Assembly (NCBI RefSeq): GCF_030063415.1
Contig: NZ_JASITA010000016.1
Span: forward strand, 62,001-126,000
Reading direction: 5' to 3'
Source: Streptomyces sp. H27-C3
GTDB lineage: Bacteria > Actinomycetota > Actinomycetes > Streptomycetales > Streptomycetaceae
DNA: 64,000 nucleotides
Under the pieces are notes generated by a model that was not told the origin of the DNA, made no database searches, and was given only the letters and a program-made list of their open reading frames with translations. This document shows, one piece after another, positions 34,854-43,293 of the stretch. Positions within the stretch are counted from its first letter, which is position 1. Each line of letters opens with the position of its first letter. The translations under genes and the position numbers were made by a program.

Positions 34854-34928
34854 GTTTCGCCTGTTCAGGCGGGTGCGGAGGAAACGAGATTCGAACTCGT
34901 GAGGGGTTGCCCCCCACACGCTTTCCAA
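34852..34928. repeat. left attachment-like repeat (tRNA-Ser 3' half copy)
   Basis: The sequence matches 39247-39323 at 75 of 77 positions, covering trailer, T-arm, variable arm and anticodon loop, then diverges (aaatgttcgt). The mismatch in the acceptor strand would give TTCCTCC, which fits an acceptor GGAGGAA. Confidence 0.8.
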
Positions 34929-35027
34929 ATGTTCGTCTGGGGGTTCCGGGGCGTACAGGAGCGTTGCGTTCTGACCTGCGATGCAGCGGATGCGGGTGGG
35001 GTCTGTGAACGGTGCTGTACGCAGTTG

Positions 35028-35049
35028 AACGCGACCAGAACTGCAACCA
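35028..35049. repeat. possible integrase arm site, left end
   Basis: aacgcgaccagaactgcaac plus two more bases recurs at 39184-39205 with two mismatches in the same orientation. Each copy lies just inside one end of the island. Confidence 0.45.
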
Positions 35050-35068
35050 GCGGGGCCCAAGCCCTTGC

Positions 35069-36490
35069 TCACGCCCTGCGCCAGGCGCTGAGTAGTTCCT
35101 CAGGACCGTACGCCGCTTGGAGCCCGGAACAGCTGGTCCCGTTGCGGGAGATCGCCACGAGCGGTACCGGCTCATCGGTGATCGCTGCCCGGTGCTTCTG
35201 CAGCGCGGCCAGGTCATGGCTGTCGAACGTGGAGTTCTCCAGCCACTTGACCGAGCCGAGGAAGAGCAACTGTTTGGCCACTGGCTGCCGGTCGGCGCCC
35301 ACCAGGTCGATTTCGACATCGTTGCTGCGGGTCCAGTACCCGCCGATCGCCGGGGCGCCGGGCAGGAATCCGTCCGGCAGGAGACGGGCGAGGGACTCCC
35401 GGACCAAGGGCTCGATCGCGCGGCCACGCCAGCTCGTCCACTGCTCCTTGATCCGGCTCAGGGTGAGATCCCCCCTCATTCGCTCGATCTCCGCCATGTG
35501 CGGATCCAGGAACGCGAGCCAGAACCGGAGATAGGGGTCGGCCACTCGATAGCGGCGCTCCTTCGACGGTCGCAGTGAGAGGGGCAGCTCGGCTGCCACT
35601 ACGCGTTTCTCGGTCAGGACATCCGTGGCTCGCGTGAGCGTGGTGTGGGCGATGCCACCGGCGGCGCGCGCGATGTTGGTGAAGGTTCGCTCCCCTGTTC
35701 CGATGGCCCGCAGGACTTCCCTGCTCATCGCCTGCGGTGGAAACTCCGCGGCCAGTGAGCGCTCGGCGGAGACCAGCAGCGCCGAGATCGGGTTGCCCAG
35801 CGCCTCGCTGAGGAACTCCCAGACGTCCGCTCCGGCCCGCCACTCCGCGCAGATCAGCGGGAGACCACCCGTGATCAGGGCGGCGTCGAAGGCAGCCGCT
35901 GGGGGAAGGCTGAGCATCTCGCCGATGTCGGCCGGGTTCAGCGGCCCCACGACCATTTCCCGTCCCCGCTGATGGAAGGGGCGGTCGTAACTGTTCAGGG
36001 CCTCCATCATCGACAGGTCGGACCCGACCAGGAGGAGGAGTACGGGTTTGCGGCTGAGCAGGCGGTCCCAGGCCCGCTGGAGCATCCCCTCGAAGGCGTC
36101 GATGCGGTCCATGAGGTACGGCACCTCATCGATGACGACCACGCTCGGGCTGTCGTCGGGCAGGATCTCCGCAAGCAGCCTGAACGCCGCATTCCACTGC
36201 GCCGGGGTCTCCTCCGAGAACAGTTCCCGCTCCGGCAGGGTGGATCTGGCGACGGAGTCAAGCAGCTCCGTCAGTTCGTCCTCCGCTGTGCCGCCCGCCG
36301 CGGTGAAGAAGAGGTGCGGTGTCTCCGTGCGCCGGAGGAACTCCTCGACGAGGCTGGACTTGCCGACCCGCCGTCTTCCCCGCATGAGGATGCATTGCCC
36401 CGGTTTCGCCGACCCGGCGGCATCGCCTACTGCTTGGAAGGCGTTGCGGAGCACGCTCAGCTCGCGGCCCCGCCCGATGAAACGATGCAT
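35069..36490 (-). CDS. P-loop ATPase with archaeal-type ATPase/DUF234 architecture
   Basis: The ATG at 36490 gives 473 residues. The N-terminal ATPase has MHRFIGRGRELSVLRNAF, Walker A RGRRRVGKSSLVEEF and Walker B VVVIDEVPYLMD. A winged helix follows (TFTNIARAAGGIAHTTLTRA). The C-terminal part has a DUF234-like region with the nuclease-like pattern EIDLVGADRQPVAKQLLFLG and later K, which resembles a PD-(D/E)XK core. Proteins of this layout are often found on mobile or defence loci; their role is not settled. It is the downstream gene of the island pair, 64 bp after the WYL gene, with an inverted repeat between. Confidence 0.88.
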   Translation of the reverse strand: MHRFIGRGRELSVLRNAFQAVGDAAGSAKPGQCILMRGRRRVGKSSLVEEFLRRTETPHLFFTAAGGTAEDELTELLDSVARSTLPERELFSEETPAQWNAAFRLLAEILPDDSPSVVVIDEVPYLMDRIDAFEGMLQRAWDRLLSRKPVLLLLVGSDLSMMEALNSYDRPFHQRGREMVVGPLNPADIGEMLSLPPAAAFDAALITGGLPLICAEWRAGADVWEFLSEALGNPISALLVSAERSLAAEFPPQAMSREVLRAIGTGERTFTNIARAAGGIAHTTLTRATDVLTEKRVVAAELPLSLRPSKERRYRVADPYLRFWLAFLDPHMAEIERMRGDLTLSRIKEQWTSWRGRAIEPLVRESLARLLPDGFLPGAPAIGGYWTRSNDVEIDLVGADRQPVAKQLLFLGSVKWLENSTFDSHDLAALQKHRAAITDEPVPLVAISRNGTSCSGLQAAYGPEELLSAWRRA

Positions 36491-36505
36491 GGGGTACCCC
36501 CGTAG

Positions 36506-36548
36506 GTGATAGTAGCGATAGGGATACTATCTTCATCGCTACTATCAC
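36506..36548. promoter_or_regulatory. 14-bp perfect inverted repeat upstream of the ATPase gene
   Basis: GTGATAGTAGCGAT (36506-36519) and ATCGCTACTATCAC (36535-36548) flank a centre that itself holds GATAG and CTATC. The stretch is AT-rich against the background and ends 16 bp before the ATPase start. It suits an operator for a dimeric regulator, perhaps the WYL-domain protein encoded next to it. Confidence 0.7.
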
Positions 36549-36553
36549 GCCTC

Positions 36554-38986
36554 TCATTCGGGCATGACGTCGTGGATGCGGGAGAGGGTGAAGACGCGTT
36601 CGGCATCCCGCAGGTGACACCAGGCTTCGAGGTAGGGCGGGTCGAGGGTGAGCCGGCTGAGAGTGCGTACGGTTCGACTGCCCGAGGTGGCGACGTACTC
36701 GACGGTGATGGCTTGAACGGCGTCGACGGCATGGGCGAGCTGCCGGACATCGCTGTACGTCAGGTTCTTCGCGTACCCGGCGACGATCTCCTCGGTGTCC
36801 GTGCCGTAGGGGACACCGGTCCCGAACGGGTCGGGGGCCGGGAGGGTCGGCGGTGCGGTCAGCAGCCGGGCGGCCAGTACACGCGGCTCGACCGCGGCGG
36901 GCGCGGCTTCCGGTGGATGGCCGGCCGTGCTCCGGCGGCTGGGCTTTCCGCTGGTACCACGTGGGGCCGGAATGGGAGTGGAAGCCCGGTGAGGCTGGAC
37001 CTTCTCGATGCGTAGCGTTCCCCCGGCCGTCTCGGCCACGGGGGCGTAGCCCTCGGCGCGGAGCGCGGTGAGGGTGGTCTCCAGCGGGCTGCCGCTGACC
37101 AGGACCGTTGGGGCGAGCTGCCGCAGGCCGAGCTTGGAGAGTGCGCGGTGGACGGCGATTTCGGCGAGGAGCGCGGGCTCGTCGCCGTGAAGGACGCAAC
37201 CGGCAGGGGTGATGCGTACCCGCCCGTGCCGCCGTGCGGTGTCGGCGATGAGATAGGTCAGAGGCTGGGGCAAGGCTGTGGTGTCGACGGCGGCCAGATC
37301 GGCGGTGATGCCGTCAGCGGTGTGGCCGGCGTCCAGGGCCCGGCGGATGCTGCCGGCGCTGAACCGCCACACCGACGCCGTGCCGCTGGTCTCCCGGGCG
37401 GCCACCGAATCCAGGAGCGCGGCGAGTCGCGCGGTCGGTGTACCGGTGACGACGGCGGTGAGGTCGGCGCCGATCCGCGCCGTTGTAGTGGCCAGGGGCA
37501 GCAGTCGTCGGGCCGTGGCGCTCAGCTTTTGCGCGGCGTCGGCGGCCAACAGGTGGGCACCGAGGGGGGACAGAACGCCGCGAGCCAGCACACCGAGCAG
37601 CTCTGCCTCGCGGATCACGGCGCCGAACGGGGTTGTTTCCTCGGGCGAGGTGTCGGCGAGCGGGCGATGCCAGGCCACGAGCGGTCCCAGATCCGAGGCG
37701 GCACGCATGCCCCGCCCCGCCGGGAGCTCCTCCGCTGCGACGAGCAGCCCGTGGCGGGCCTGCACGCAGCCGTTGCAAGGAGGTGCACCCGCGAGTGCGG
37801 GGAGTGCTTTGTTGTCCTCGTCGCGGGCCCGGCTAGGTGTGAGCGGTAGGTTCCGCCAGGCTTGAAGCAGCACGGCGAACCGTTCCGCGGGCTCCTGTTC
37901 CGCCCAGGCGTCGTACGCCTCGGTGGGCGGCACGCGATCGCCGTCCCGGGCCAGCAGCCCAGCGGCGTACGCGGTCTCCAGAGTGAGCCGTACGACGGCG
38001 TCGTCGGCCTGGGCGGCCTTGCCGATCCGGGCCAGTTCACGCGCGCCGATCCCGCCCGACTTCAGCCGGGCCGGTGGAGCCGTCGCGCAGGTCGACAGGA
38101 CCGAGGCCGCATGGGCCGCGAACGACGTGGCGGCGACCGCGGCCTCCCGCTCCACCTCCGAGGGGGTCACCGACACCAGTGGTGCGACAGGTGGGAGGGG
38201 CTCGAACGGCGCGTGCCAGCCGGGTCCGCGCACGGCCAGGGCCACCTCGACCGGCATGCGGGTGGGCCCGTACCGGTGGCGGTCCTGAAGAAGAAGTCCC
38301 CGGTCGAACGCCCATCGGGCGCCCGGTTGGAGGCCGGGGCCAGGAGCCCCGAACGCGATGAACAGCGGCTGATCCGGTGCGGACCTCGCGCGGTGTTCAA
38401 GCAACTTTCGTGTGGTCGCTGGTGCTCGCGCCACCACCGCGGCGATCCGTTCCGGGTCACTGTGGTGTTCCACCAGGGCCGCGAGTCGCTGCTGCTTGGT
38501 GCCGGGCGGCCTGATGTCCAGGGCCGCCAGCATGCCGCGCAGTTCCTCCGAGGTCGTGCCCGCCAGTAGCTCTTGCAGCGGGGCGTCCAGGCCCAGGGGC
38601 GCGTCCCACGCCTGCCGCAGGGGTGCCGGCATGCGGAGCGTCCCGTTGCTGTCCGGCCAGACGAGCGCGTGATCGGACAGCGCCTCCAGGATCATGTCCA
38701 GCGAGCGTGCCGCCGCGAGTGTCGTCGCGCCGAGCAACTCCGCGAGGCTGTCCCGTGTCGCTCGGGTTCCCAGGGCCGCCAGGGCCTCAGCAGCCTGTAG
38801 GCACGGCAGCGTGAGTTGTGGCAGGACGAGTGCCACGGACCCCGGGCGCTGGAGACGGTCTGCCAGTTCCCCCACCGAGCGCGGTTCCGGATGGGACGCG
38901 GTGTCCTTCCGGACTGCGAGCACGCGTGCAAGGCGGGAGCCGTCGAGGTCGCTCAGCCATGTTACGAGCGTCGACCGAGATTTCAT
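36554..38986 (-). CDS. XPB/Ssl2-like helicase-associated (Helicase_C_3) protein with C-terminal WYL domain
   Basis: The ATG at 38986 follows GAGGTGCACC. The 810-residue protein lacks Walker motifs. Residues about 1-480 and 480-650 match the helicase-associated family typified by mycobacterial Rv0862c (RSVGELADRLQRPGSVALVL; VLSPLGAHLLAADAAQKLSA; RITPAGCVLHGDEPALLAEI). Residues about 715-805 look like a WYL domain (AITVEYVATSGSRTVRTLSR; PPYLEAWCHLRDAERVFTLS). WYL domains sense nucleic acids or nucleotides and often control defence genes. Here it is paired with an ATPase and not with an XPB helicase. Confidence 0.8.
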   Translation of the reverse strand: MKSRSTLVTWLSDLDGSRLARVLAVRKDTASHPEPRSVGELADRLQRPGSVALVLPQLTLPCLQAAEALAALGTRATRDSLAELLGATTLAAARSLDMILEALSDHALVWPDSNGTLRMPAPLRQAWDAPLGLDAPLQELLAGTTSEELRGMLAALDIRPPGTKQQRLAALVEHHSDPERIAAVVARAPATTRKLLEHRARSAPDQPLFIAFGAPGPGLQPGARWAFDRGLLLQDRHRYGPTRMPVEVALAVRGPGWHAPFEPLPPVAPLVSVTPSEVEREAAVAATSFAAHAASVLSTCATAPPARLKSGGIGARELARIGKAAQADDAVVRLTLETAYAAGLLARDGDRVPPTEAYDAWAEQEPAERFAVLLQAWRNLPLTPSRARDEDNKALPALAGAPPCNGCVQARHGLLVAAEELPAGRGMRAASDLGPLVAWHRPLADTSPEETTPFGAVIREAELLGVLARGVLSPLGAHLLAADAAQKLSATARRLLPLATTTARIGADLTAVVTGTPTARLAALLDSVAARETSGTASVWRFSAGSIRRALDAGHTADGITADLAAVDTTALPQPLTYLIADTARRHGRVRITPAGCVLHGDEPALLAEIAVHRALSKLGLRQLAPTVLVSGSPLETTLTALRAEGYAPVAETAGGTLRIEKVQPHRASTPIPAPRGTSGKPSRRSTAGHPPEAAPAAVEPRVLAARLLTAPPTLPAPDPFGTGVPYGTDTEEIVAGYAKNLTYSDVRQLAHAVDAVQAITVEYVATSGSRTVRTLSRLTLDPPYLEAWCHLRDAERVFTLSRIHDVMPE

Positions 38987-39183
38987 GTGGGGTGCACCTC
39001 GACAAATCAGGGAACGCCGCAACAGGACCGGAGCCGGTCCGGCACGGACTCAAGGATGACGCATTCCCATGATCCGCGGGTGCCGTACGCGGACAGATGC
39101 CCGTCGCCTCGCTGGCGCCTCGAGGTCCAGCGGCACCAGGTCTGGCCATGAGTACGCCGAAATGTCTTGAATGTGTCGATATA

Positions 39184-39205
39184 AACGCAACCAGAAGTGC
39201 AACCA
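39184..39205. repeat. possible integrase arm site, right end
   Basis: Direct repeat partner of 35028-35049 (20 of 22 bases). It contains gcaacca-like units twice. Confidence 0.45.
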
Positions 39206-39213
39206 CTACACGC

Positions 39214-39249
39214 CGAAGGGCCGAGCCACAATTGCGGCTCGGCCCTTCG
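39214..39249 (-). terminator. terminator of tRNA-Ser(GGA), supplied by the island
   Basis: CGAAGGGCCGAGCC pairs with GGCTCGGCCCTTCG (14 bp). It lies 22 bp past the tRNA 3' end and differs from the hairpin at the left edge, consistent with replacement of the original trailer on integration. Confidence 0.8.
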
Positions 39250-39323
39250 TTTCGCCTGTTCAGGCGGGTGCGGAGGATACGAGATTCGAACTCGTGAGGG
39301 GTTGCCCCCAACACGCTTTCCAA
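39247..39323. repeat. right attachment-like repeat inside tRNA-Ser(GGA)
   Basis: Partner of 34852-34928. It covers the tRNA from the anticodon loop to the 3' end plus 24 bp of trailer. Confidence 0.8.
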
Positions 39324-39355
39324 GCGTGCGCCCTAGGCCACTAGGCGAATCCTCC
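39271..39355 (-). tRNA. tRNA-Ser (GGA)
   Basis: Acceptor GGAGGAT pairs with ATCCTCC. The anticodon stem CACGC/GCGTG holds CTTGGAAA, anticodon GGA. A long variable arm is present. Its 3' part forms the right repeat of the island. Confidence 0.94.
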
Positions 39356-39449
39356 GCCGCAAACAATACAAGACGCTGAGGGGTGCTCGCGAACGCGTTC
39401 CCGGTAGCCGGAACCCGGGTCGTTTTCCGGGGGGACCATCCGCTAGGCT

Positions 39450-39545
39450 GGGGGCCAGCCCCTCACGTGGCGCTATCTCACCGAACTCCCCCAGGGCCGG
39501 AAGGCAGCAAGGGTAAGTGGGCTCTGGCGGGTGCGTGGGGGGCGC
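39450..39545 (+). ncRNA. ffs: signal recognition particle RNA, small bacterial (4.5S) type
   Basis: The apical hairpin signature GGGCCGGAAGGCAGCAAGGG lies at 39492-39511, with GGAAG and AGCA internal-loop motifs that bind Ffh. Flanking arms (CCAGCCCCTCACG and GTGCGTGGGGGGC) close the rod. TAGGCT at 39444 may be its -10 box. Location just before dnaX is the standard actinobacterial arrangement. End positions are approximate. Confidence 0.85.
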
Positions 39546-39595
39546 TTTCGTTTGCGCGGGAACAGTTGTCAGTGGGTCCCGATAACCTCGTATAC

Positions 39596-41737
39596 GTGTC
39601 GTCCCTTGCGCTGTACCGCCGCTACCGTCCCGAGTCGTTCGCCGAGGTCATCGGGCAGGAACATGTCACTGCCCCGCTCCAGCAGGCCCTGCGTAACAAC
39701 CGGGTCAATCACGCGTACCTGTTCAGCGGGCCGCGCGGCTGTGGAAAGACAACCAGTGCGCGCATCCTGGCCCGCTGTCTGAACTGCGTGGAGGGGCCCA
39801 CGCCCACGCCCTGCGGTGTATGCCAGTCCTGCCTCGATCTGGCTCGTACCGGGCCCGGATCCATCGATGTCATCGAGATTGACGCGGCCTCGCACGGTGG
39901 TGTGGACGACGCCCGTGACCTGCGGGAAAAGGCCTTCTTCGGCCCGGCGGGCAGCCGGTACAAGATCTACATCATCGATGAGGCGCACATGGTCACCCCG
40001 GCGGGCTTCAATGCCCTGCTGAAGGTGGTTGAGGAGCCGCCGGAGCATCTGAAGTTCATCTTCGCCACGACCGAGCCCGAGAAGGTCATCGGGACGATTC
40101 GGTCGAGGACTCACCATTACCCGTTCCGGCTGGTGCCGCCGGGGACGCTGCGCGACTACCTCGGTGAGGTGTGCGGCAAGGAGGACATCCCCGTCGAGGA
40201 CGGGGTGCTTCCGCTGGTCGTGCGGTCCGGGGCCGGGTCCGTGCGTGACTCGATGTCCGTCATGGACCAGTTGCTCGCCGGAGCGGCCGAAGACGGTGTG
40301 ACATACGCCATGGCCACCGCCCTCCTCGGCTACACGGAGAGCTCCCTGCTCGACTCGGTCGTGGACGCCTTCGCGGCGGGCGACGGAGCCGCCGCGTTCG
40401 AGATCGTGGACCAGGTCATCGAGGGCGGCAACGATCCGCGCCGGTTCGTCGCCGACCTGCTGGAGCGGCTGCGGGACCTGGTGATCCTGGCCGCCGTGCC
40501 GGACGCGCGGGAGAAGGGCCTGATCGACGCGCCCTCGGACGTCGTGGAGCGCATGCAGGCACAGGCCTCGGTGTTCGGCGCGGCCGAGCTGAGCCGCGCG
40601 GCGGACCTGGTCAACACCGGGCTCACCGAGATGCGCGGCGCGACGTCGCCGCGGCTCCAGCTGGAGCTGATCTGCGCCCGGGTGCTGCTGCCCGCAGCCT
40701 TCGACGACGAGCGTTCGTTGCAGGCCCGGCTGGACAGGCTGGAGCGCAACGGCGGCGCGTTCATGGCCGCGGCGCCCGGCCCCCCCATGGGGTACGTGCC
40801 GGGGCCGGAGACGCAGGCACATGCGGCCGTACGGGCGGAGGCCCCCCCGGCGGCTGCGGCGATGCCCGCCCCGATGGCCCCCGCCCCCGTCGCCCCGGCC
40901 ATGCCCGCCCCGGCCGCTCCTCCGGCCGCCCCCGCTCCCGCGGTGGAGCCCGCGCGCCGGCCCGGTGGCTGGCCGACGGCCTCGGCGCCGGGACAGGGGC
41001 CGATGACGCCCCCGCCCGCCGGGCCCCCGCAGGCCGGGCCCGCGCCGACGGCCCCGGCAGGCGCCCCGGCCCCCGCCGCCGCACCCACAACGGGCGGCCA
41101 GGGCATTTTGAACGTGCAGAGCATGTGGCCCGGCGTCCTGGAGGCCGTGAAGAACAAGCGCCGCTTCACCTGGATCCTGCTCAGTCAGAACGCCCAGGTG
41201 ACCGGCTTCGACGGGACGACCCTGCAGATCGGTTTCATCAACGCCGGCGCCAGGGACAACTTCGCGAGCAGCGGCAGCGAGGATGTCCTCAAGGAGGCGC
41301 TCGCCGAGTCCTTCAACGTGAAGTGGAAGGTCGAGGCGCTCGTCGACCCGACCGGCGGCGGCGCCCAGCCGTCGCCCGGTGGCGCCGGAGGCGGCTTCGC
41401 CGGGCGGCCGCCCGCCCCGGCCCAGCCGCCCGTCCAGGCCCCGCGCCCCGCCCCGGCGGCCTCCCAGGGCCAGCCTGCCGCACCCCAGTCGCAGGACCGT
41501 CAGGCGCAGCAGCAGCAGCAGCAGCCCCAGTCCCAGCCGCAGGGGCAGCAGGCGCCGCAGGGGGCAGCGCCCGAGTCCTCCTACGGCTCGGACGCACCCC
41601 CGCCGCCCCGGGTCGCGATCGAAGACGACGTACCGCAGGAGGACGACGCGGACCTCGTCGACTCGGCGCTGTCCGGTCACGACCTGATCATGCGGGAGCT
41701 GGGCGCGACGGTCGTCGAGGAGTTCAACAACGAGTAG
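39596..41737 (+). CDS. dnaX: DNA polymerase III subunit gamma/tau
   Basis: The clamp-loader ATPase subunit of the replisome. GTG at 39596 (SSLALYRRYRPESFAEVIGQ) matches the family start, although the ribosome site is weak. Walker A is GPRGCGKTTSAR, the zinc module has CLNC and CGVCQSC, Walker B is IYIIDEAHM and the arginine finger region is GTIRSRTHHYPFR. Domain III ends near residue 370; a Pro/Ala-rich linker, a tau-like domain (WPGVLEAVKNKRRFTWILLS) and a Gln/Pro-rich tail follow. The 713-residue length is normal for Streptomyces. Confidence 0.97.
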   Translation: MSSLALYRRYRPESFAEVIGQEHVTAPLQQALRNNRVNHAYLFSGPRGCGKTTSARILARCLNCVEGPTPTPCGVCQSCLDLARTGPGSIDVIEIDAASHGGVDDARDLREKAFFGPAGSRYKIYIIDEAHMVTPAGFNALLKVVEEPPEHLKFIFATTEPEKVIGTIRSRTHHYPFRLVPPGTLRDYLGEVCGKEDIPVEDGVLPLVVRSGAGSVRDSMSVMDQLLAGAAEDGVTYAMATALLGYTESSLLDSVVDAFAAGDGAAAFEIVDQVIEGGNDPRRFVADLLERLRDLVILAAVPDAREKGLIDAPSDVVERMQAQASVFGAAELSRAADLVNTGLTEMRGATSPRLQLELICARVLLPAAFDDERSLQARLDRLERNGGAFMAAAPGPPMGYVPGPETQAHAAVRAEAPPAAAAMPAPMAPAPVAPAMPAPAAPPAAPAPAVEPARRPGGWPTASAPGQGPMTPPPAGPPQAGPAPTAPAGAPAPAAAPTTGGQGILNVQSMWPGVLEAVKNKRRFTWILLSQNAQVTGFDGTTLQIGFINAGARDNFASSGSEDVLKEALAESFNVKWKVEALVDPTGGGAQPSPGGAGGGFAGRPPAPAQPPVQAPRPAPAASQGQPAAPQSQDRQAQQQQQQPQSQPQGQQAPQGAAPESSYGSDAPPPPRVAIEDDVPQEDDADLVDSALSGHDLIMRELGATVVEEFNNE

Positions 41738-41787
41738 GGCAGGACCGCCGGGCGAGCTGCCCGGCGGGGGGACCCCGGTGCGCGGGC

Positions 41788-41793
41788 TAGGCT
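41788..41793 (+). promoter_or_regulatory. -10 box of purD, probably leaderless
   Basis: TAGGCT ends 7 bp before the purD GTG, placing transcription start at or next to the start codon. No ribosome site is present in the CTGCACCCC that precedes GTG. Confidence 0.5.
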
Positions 41794-41800
41794 GCACCCC

Positions 41801-43054
41801 GTGAAGGTCCTCGTCATCGGCGGCGGCGCCCGCGAACACGCCCTGTGCCGCTCTTTGTCCCTCGATCCCGACGTCACCGCGCTGTACTGCGCCCCCGGCA
41901 ACGCAGGAATCGCCGAGGTGGCCGAGTTGCGCCCGGTCGACGCCCTCGACGGCGCTGCCGTGGCCCGGCTCGCCACCGAATTGGGCGCCGGCCTCGTTGT
42001 CGTCGGTCCGGAGGCACCGCTGGTCGCCGGGGTCGCCGACGCCGTGCGCGCGGCGGGCATCCCGTGCTTCGGCCCGTCCGGGGAGGCCGCCCGCCTGGAG
42101 GGTTCCAAGGCCTTCGCCAAGGACGTGATGGCCGCGGCGAACGTCCCCACCGCCCGCAGTTATGTCTGCACCACCCCCGAAGAGATCGACACCGCGCTGG
42201 ACGCCTTCGGCGCTCCCTACGTCGTCAAGGACGACGGCCTCGCCGCAGGCAAGGGCGTGGTCGTCACCAATGATCTCGAAGAAGCTCGCGCACACGCGCT
42301 GGCCTGCGACAACGTGGTCATCGAGGAGTTCCTCGACGGCTCCGAGGTGTCGCTTTTCGCGATCACCGACGGCGTGACCGTCCTCCCGCTGACGCCCGCG
42401 CAGGACTTCAAGCGCGCCCGTGACGGCGACGAGGGTCCGAACACCGGCGGCATGGGCGCGTACTCCCCGCTCCCGTGGGCCGATCCCAAGCTGGTCGACG
42501 AGGTCATGCAGAGCGTGCTGCAGCCCACCGTCGACGAGTTGCGCCGCCGCGGCACGCCGTTCTCGGGGCTGCTTTACGCGGGCCTCGCGATCACCTCGCG
42601 CGGGGTGCGGGTCATCGAGTTCAACGCCCGGTTCGGCGACCCTGAGACCCAGGTGGTGCTGGCCCGGCTGAAGACCCCGCTCGCGCGGATCCTGCTGGGC
42701 TCGGCCAACGGCACGCTCGACACCGAACCCCCGCTGAACTGGCGCGACGATGCCGCTGTGACCGTCGTCATCGCCTCGCACAACTACCCCGGCACGCCCC
42801 GCACCGGAGACCCGATCGAGGGTCTCGACGCGGTGGCGGCCGAGGACGCGCCCGATGCGTACGTCCTGCACGCCGGGACCAGGCAGGACGGCGACGCCGT
42901 CCTGAGCGCGGGCGGCCGGGTCCTCTCCGTGACGGCGACGGGAACGGACCTGACGCAGGCCCGCGAGCGCGCGTACGCGGCGGTGGCCAGGATCCGGCTC
43001 GACGGGTCGCAGCACCGTACGGACATCGCGCAGAAGGCGGCCTCCGAGGCCTGA
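41801..43054 (+). CDS. purD: phosphoribosylamine-glycine ligase (GAR synthetase)
   Basis: Second step of purine synthesis: phosphoribosylamine, glycine and ATP give GAR. The 417-residue ATP-grasp protein begins VKVLVIGGGAREHALCRSLS. It has the conserved VGPEAPLVAGVADA, GPSGEAARLEGSKAFAKDVM, YVVKDDGLAAGKGVVV and GPNTGGMGAYSP motifs, and EFNARFGDPETQ in the metal-binding end. It lies 63 bp after dnaX but has its own likely promoter. Confidence 0.97.
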   Translation: MKVLVIGGGAREHALCRSLSLDPDVTALYCAPGNAGIAEVAELRPVDALDGAAVARLATELGAGLVVVGPEAPLVAGVADAVRAAGIPCFGPSGEAARLEGSKAFAKDVMAAANVPTARSYVCTTPEEIDTALDAFGAPYVVKDDGLAAGKGVVVTNDLEEARAHALACDNVVIEEFLDGSEVSLFAITDGVTVLPLTPAQDFKRARDGDEGPNTGGMGAYSPLPWADPKLVDEVMQSVLQPTVDELRRRGTPFSGLLYAGLAITSRGVRVIEFNARFGDPETQVVLARLKTPLARILLGSANGTLDTEPPLNWRDDAAVTVVIASHNYPGTPRTGDPIEGLDAVAAEDAPDAYVLHAGTRQDGDAVLSAGGRVLSVTATGTDLTQARERAYAAVARIRLDGSQHRTDIAQKAASEA

Positions 43055-43152
43055 GCACCGCCGCGGGGTCCGGGCACTGCCGGGCCCCGCGCTGCCGGGC
43101 TCGTGCGATCCCGGGCCCGGCGCGAGCTGACCCGGGCCCGGCCTCGTCCTAC

Positions 43153-43293
43153 CCCGGCACGAGCGGTCCCGCCCTGCCCGAGCCCGGCACGAGCGGTCCC
43201 GCCCTGCCCGAGCCCGGCGCGATCGGACCCCGGACCTTGTGCGAGCCCGGCACGACCGCACCCCGGACCTTGTGCGAGCCCGGCACGACCGCA
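43153..43293. repeat. 30-bp and 33-bp tandem repeats
   Basis: Units starting cccggcacgagcggtcccgc repeat with period 30 from 43153, and units starting ccccggaccttgtgcgagcc repeat exactly at 43228 and 43261 (period 33). Both contain cgagcccggcacga. The repeats fill the 495-bp gap after purD, in which no gene is supported. Confidence 0.85.

Larger units (their letters stand above)
34852..39323. mobile_element. tRNA-Ser(GGA)-associated genomic island with two genes
   Basis: Direct repeats of 77 bp with two mismatches lie at 34852-34928 and 39247-39323. The right copy is the 3' part of an intact tRNA-Ser(GGA) and its trailer; the left copy is the same 3' half without the 5' half. This is the pattern left by site-specific integration into a tRNA gene. 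Inside are an ATPase gene and an XPB-like/WYL gene, both leftward. Short direct repeats at 35028 and 39184 near each end may be integrase arm sites. No integrase is present, so the island is either a remnant or moved by an enzyme encoded elsewhere. Confidence 0.65.

Noticed and set aside
34876..34928. Second tRNA-Ser gene
   Set aside because: Only the 3' half exists (T-arm to anticodon loop); the 5' half and acceptor partner are missing, so it is an attachment-site copy.
43153..43293. CRISPR array
   Set aside because: Repeats are back to back without unique spacers and no cas genes are present.
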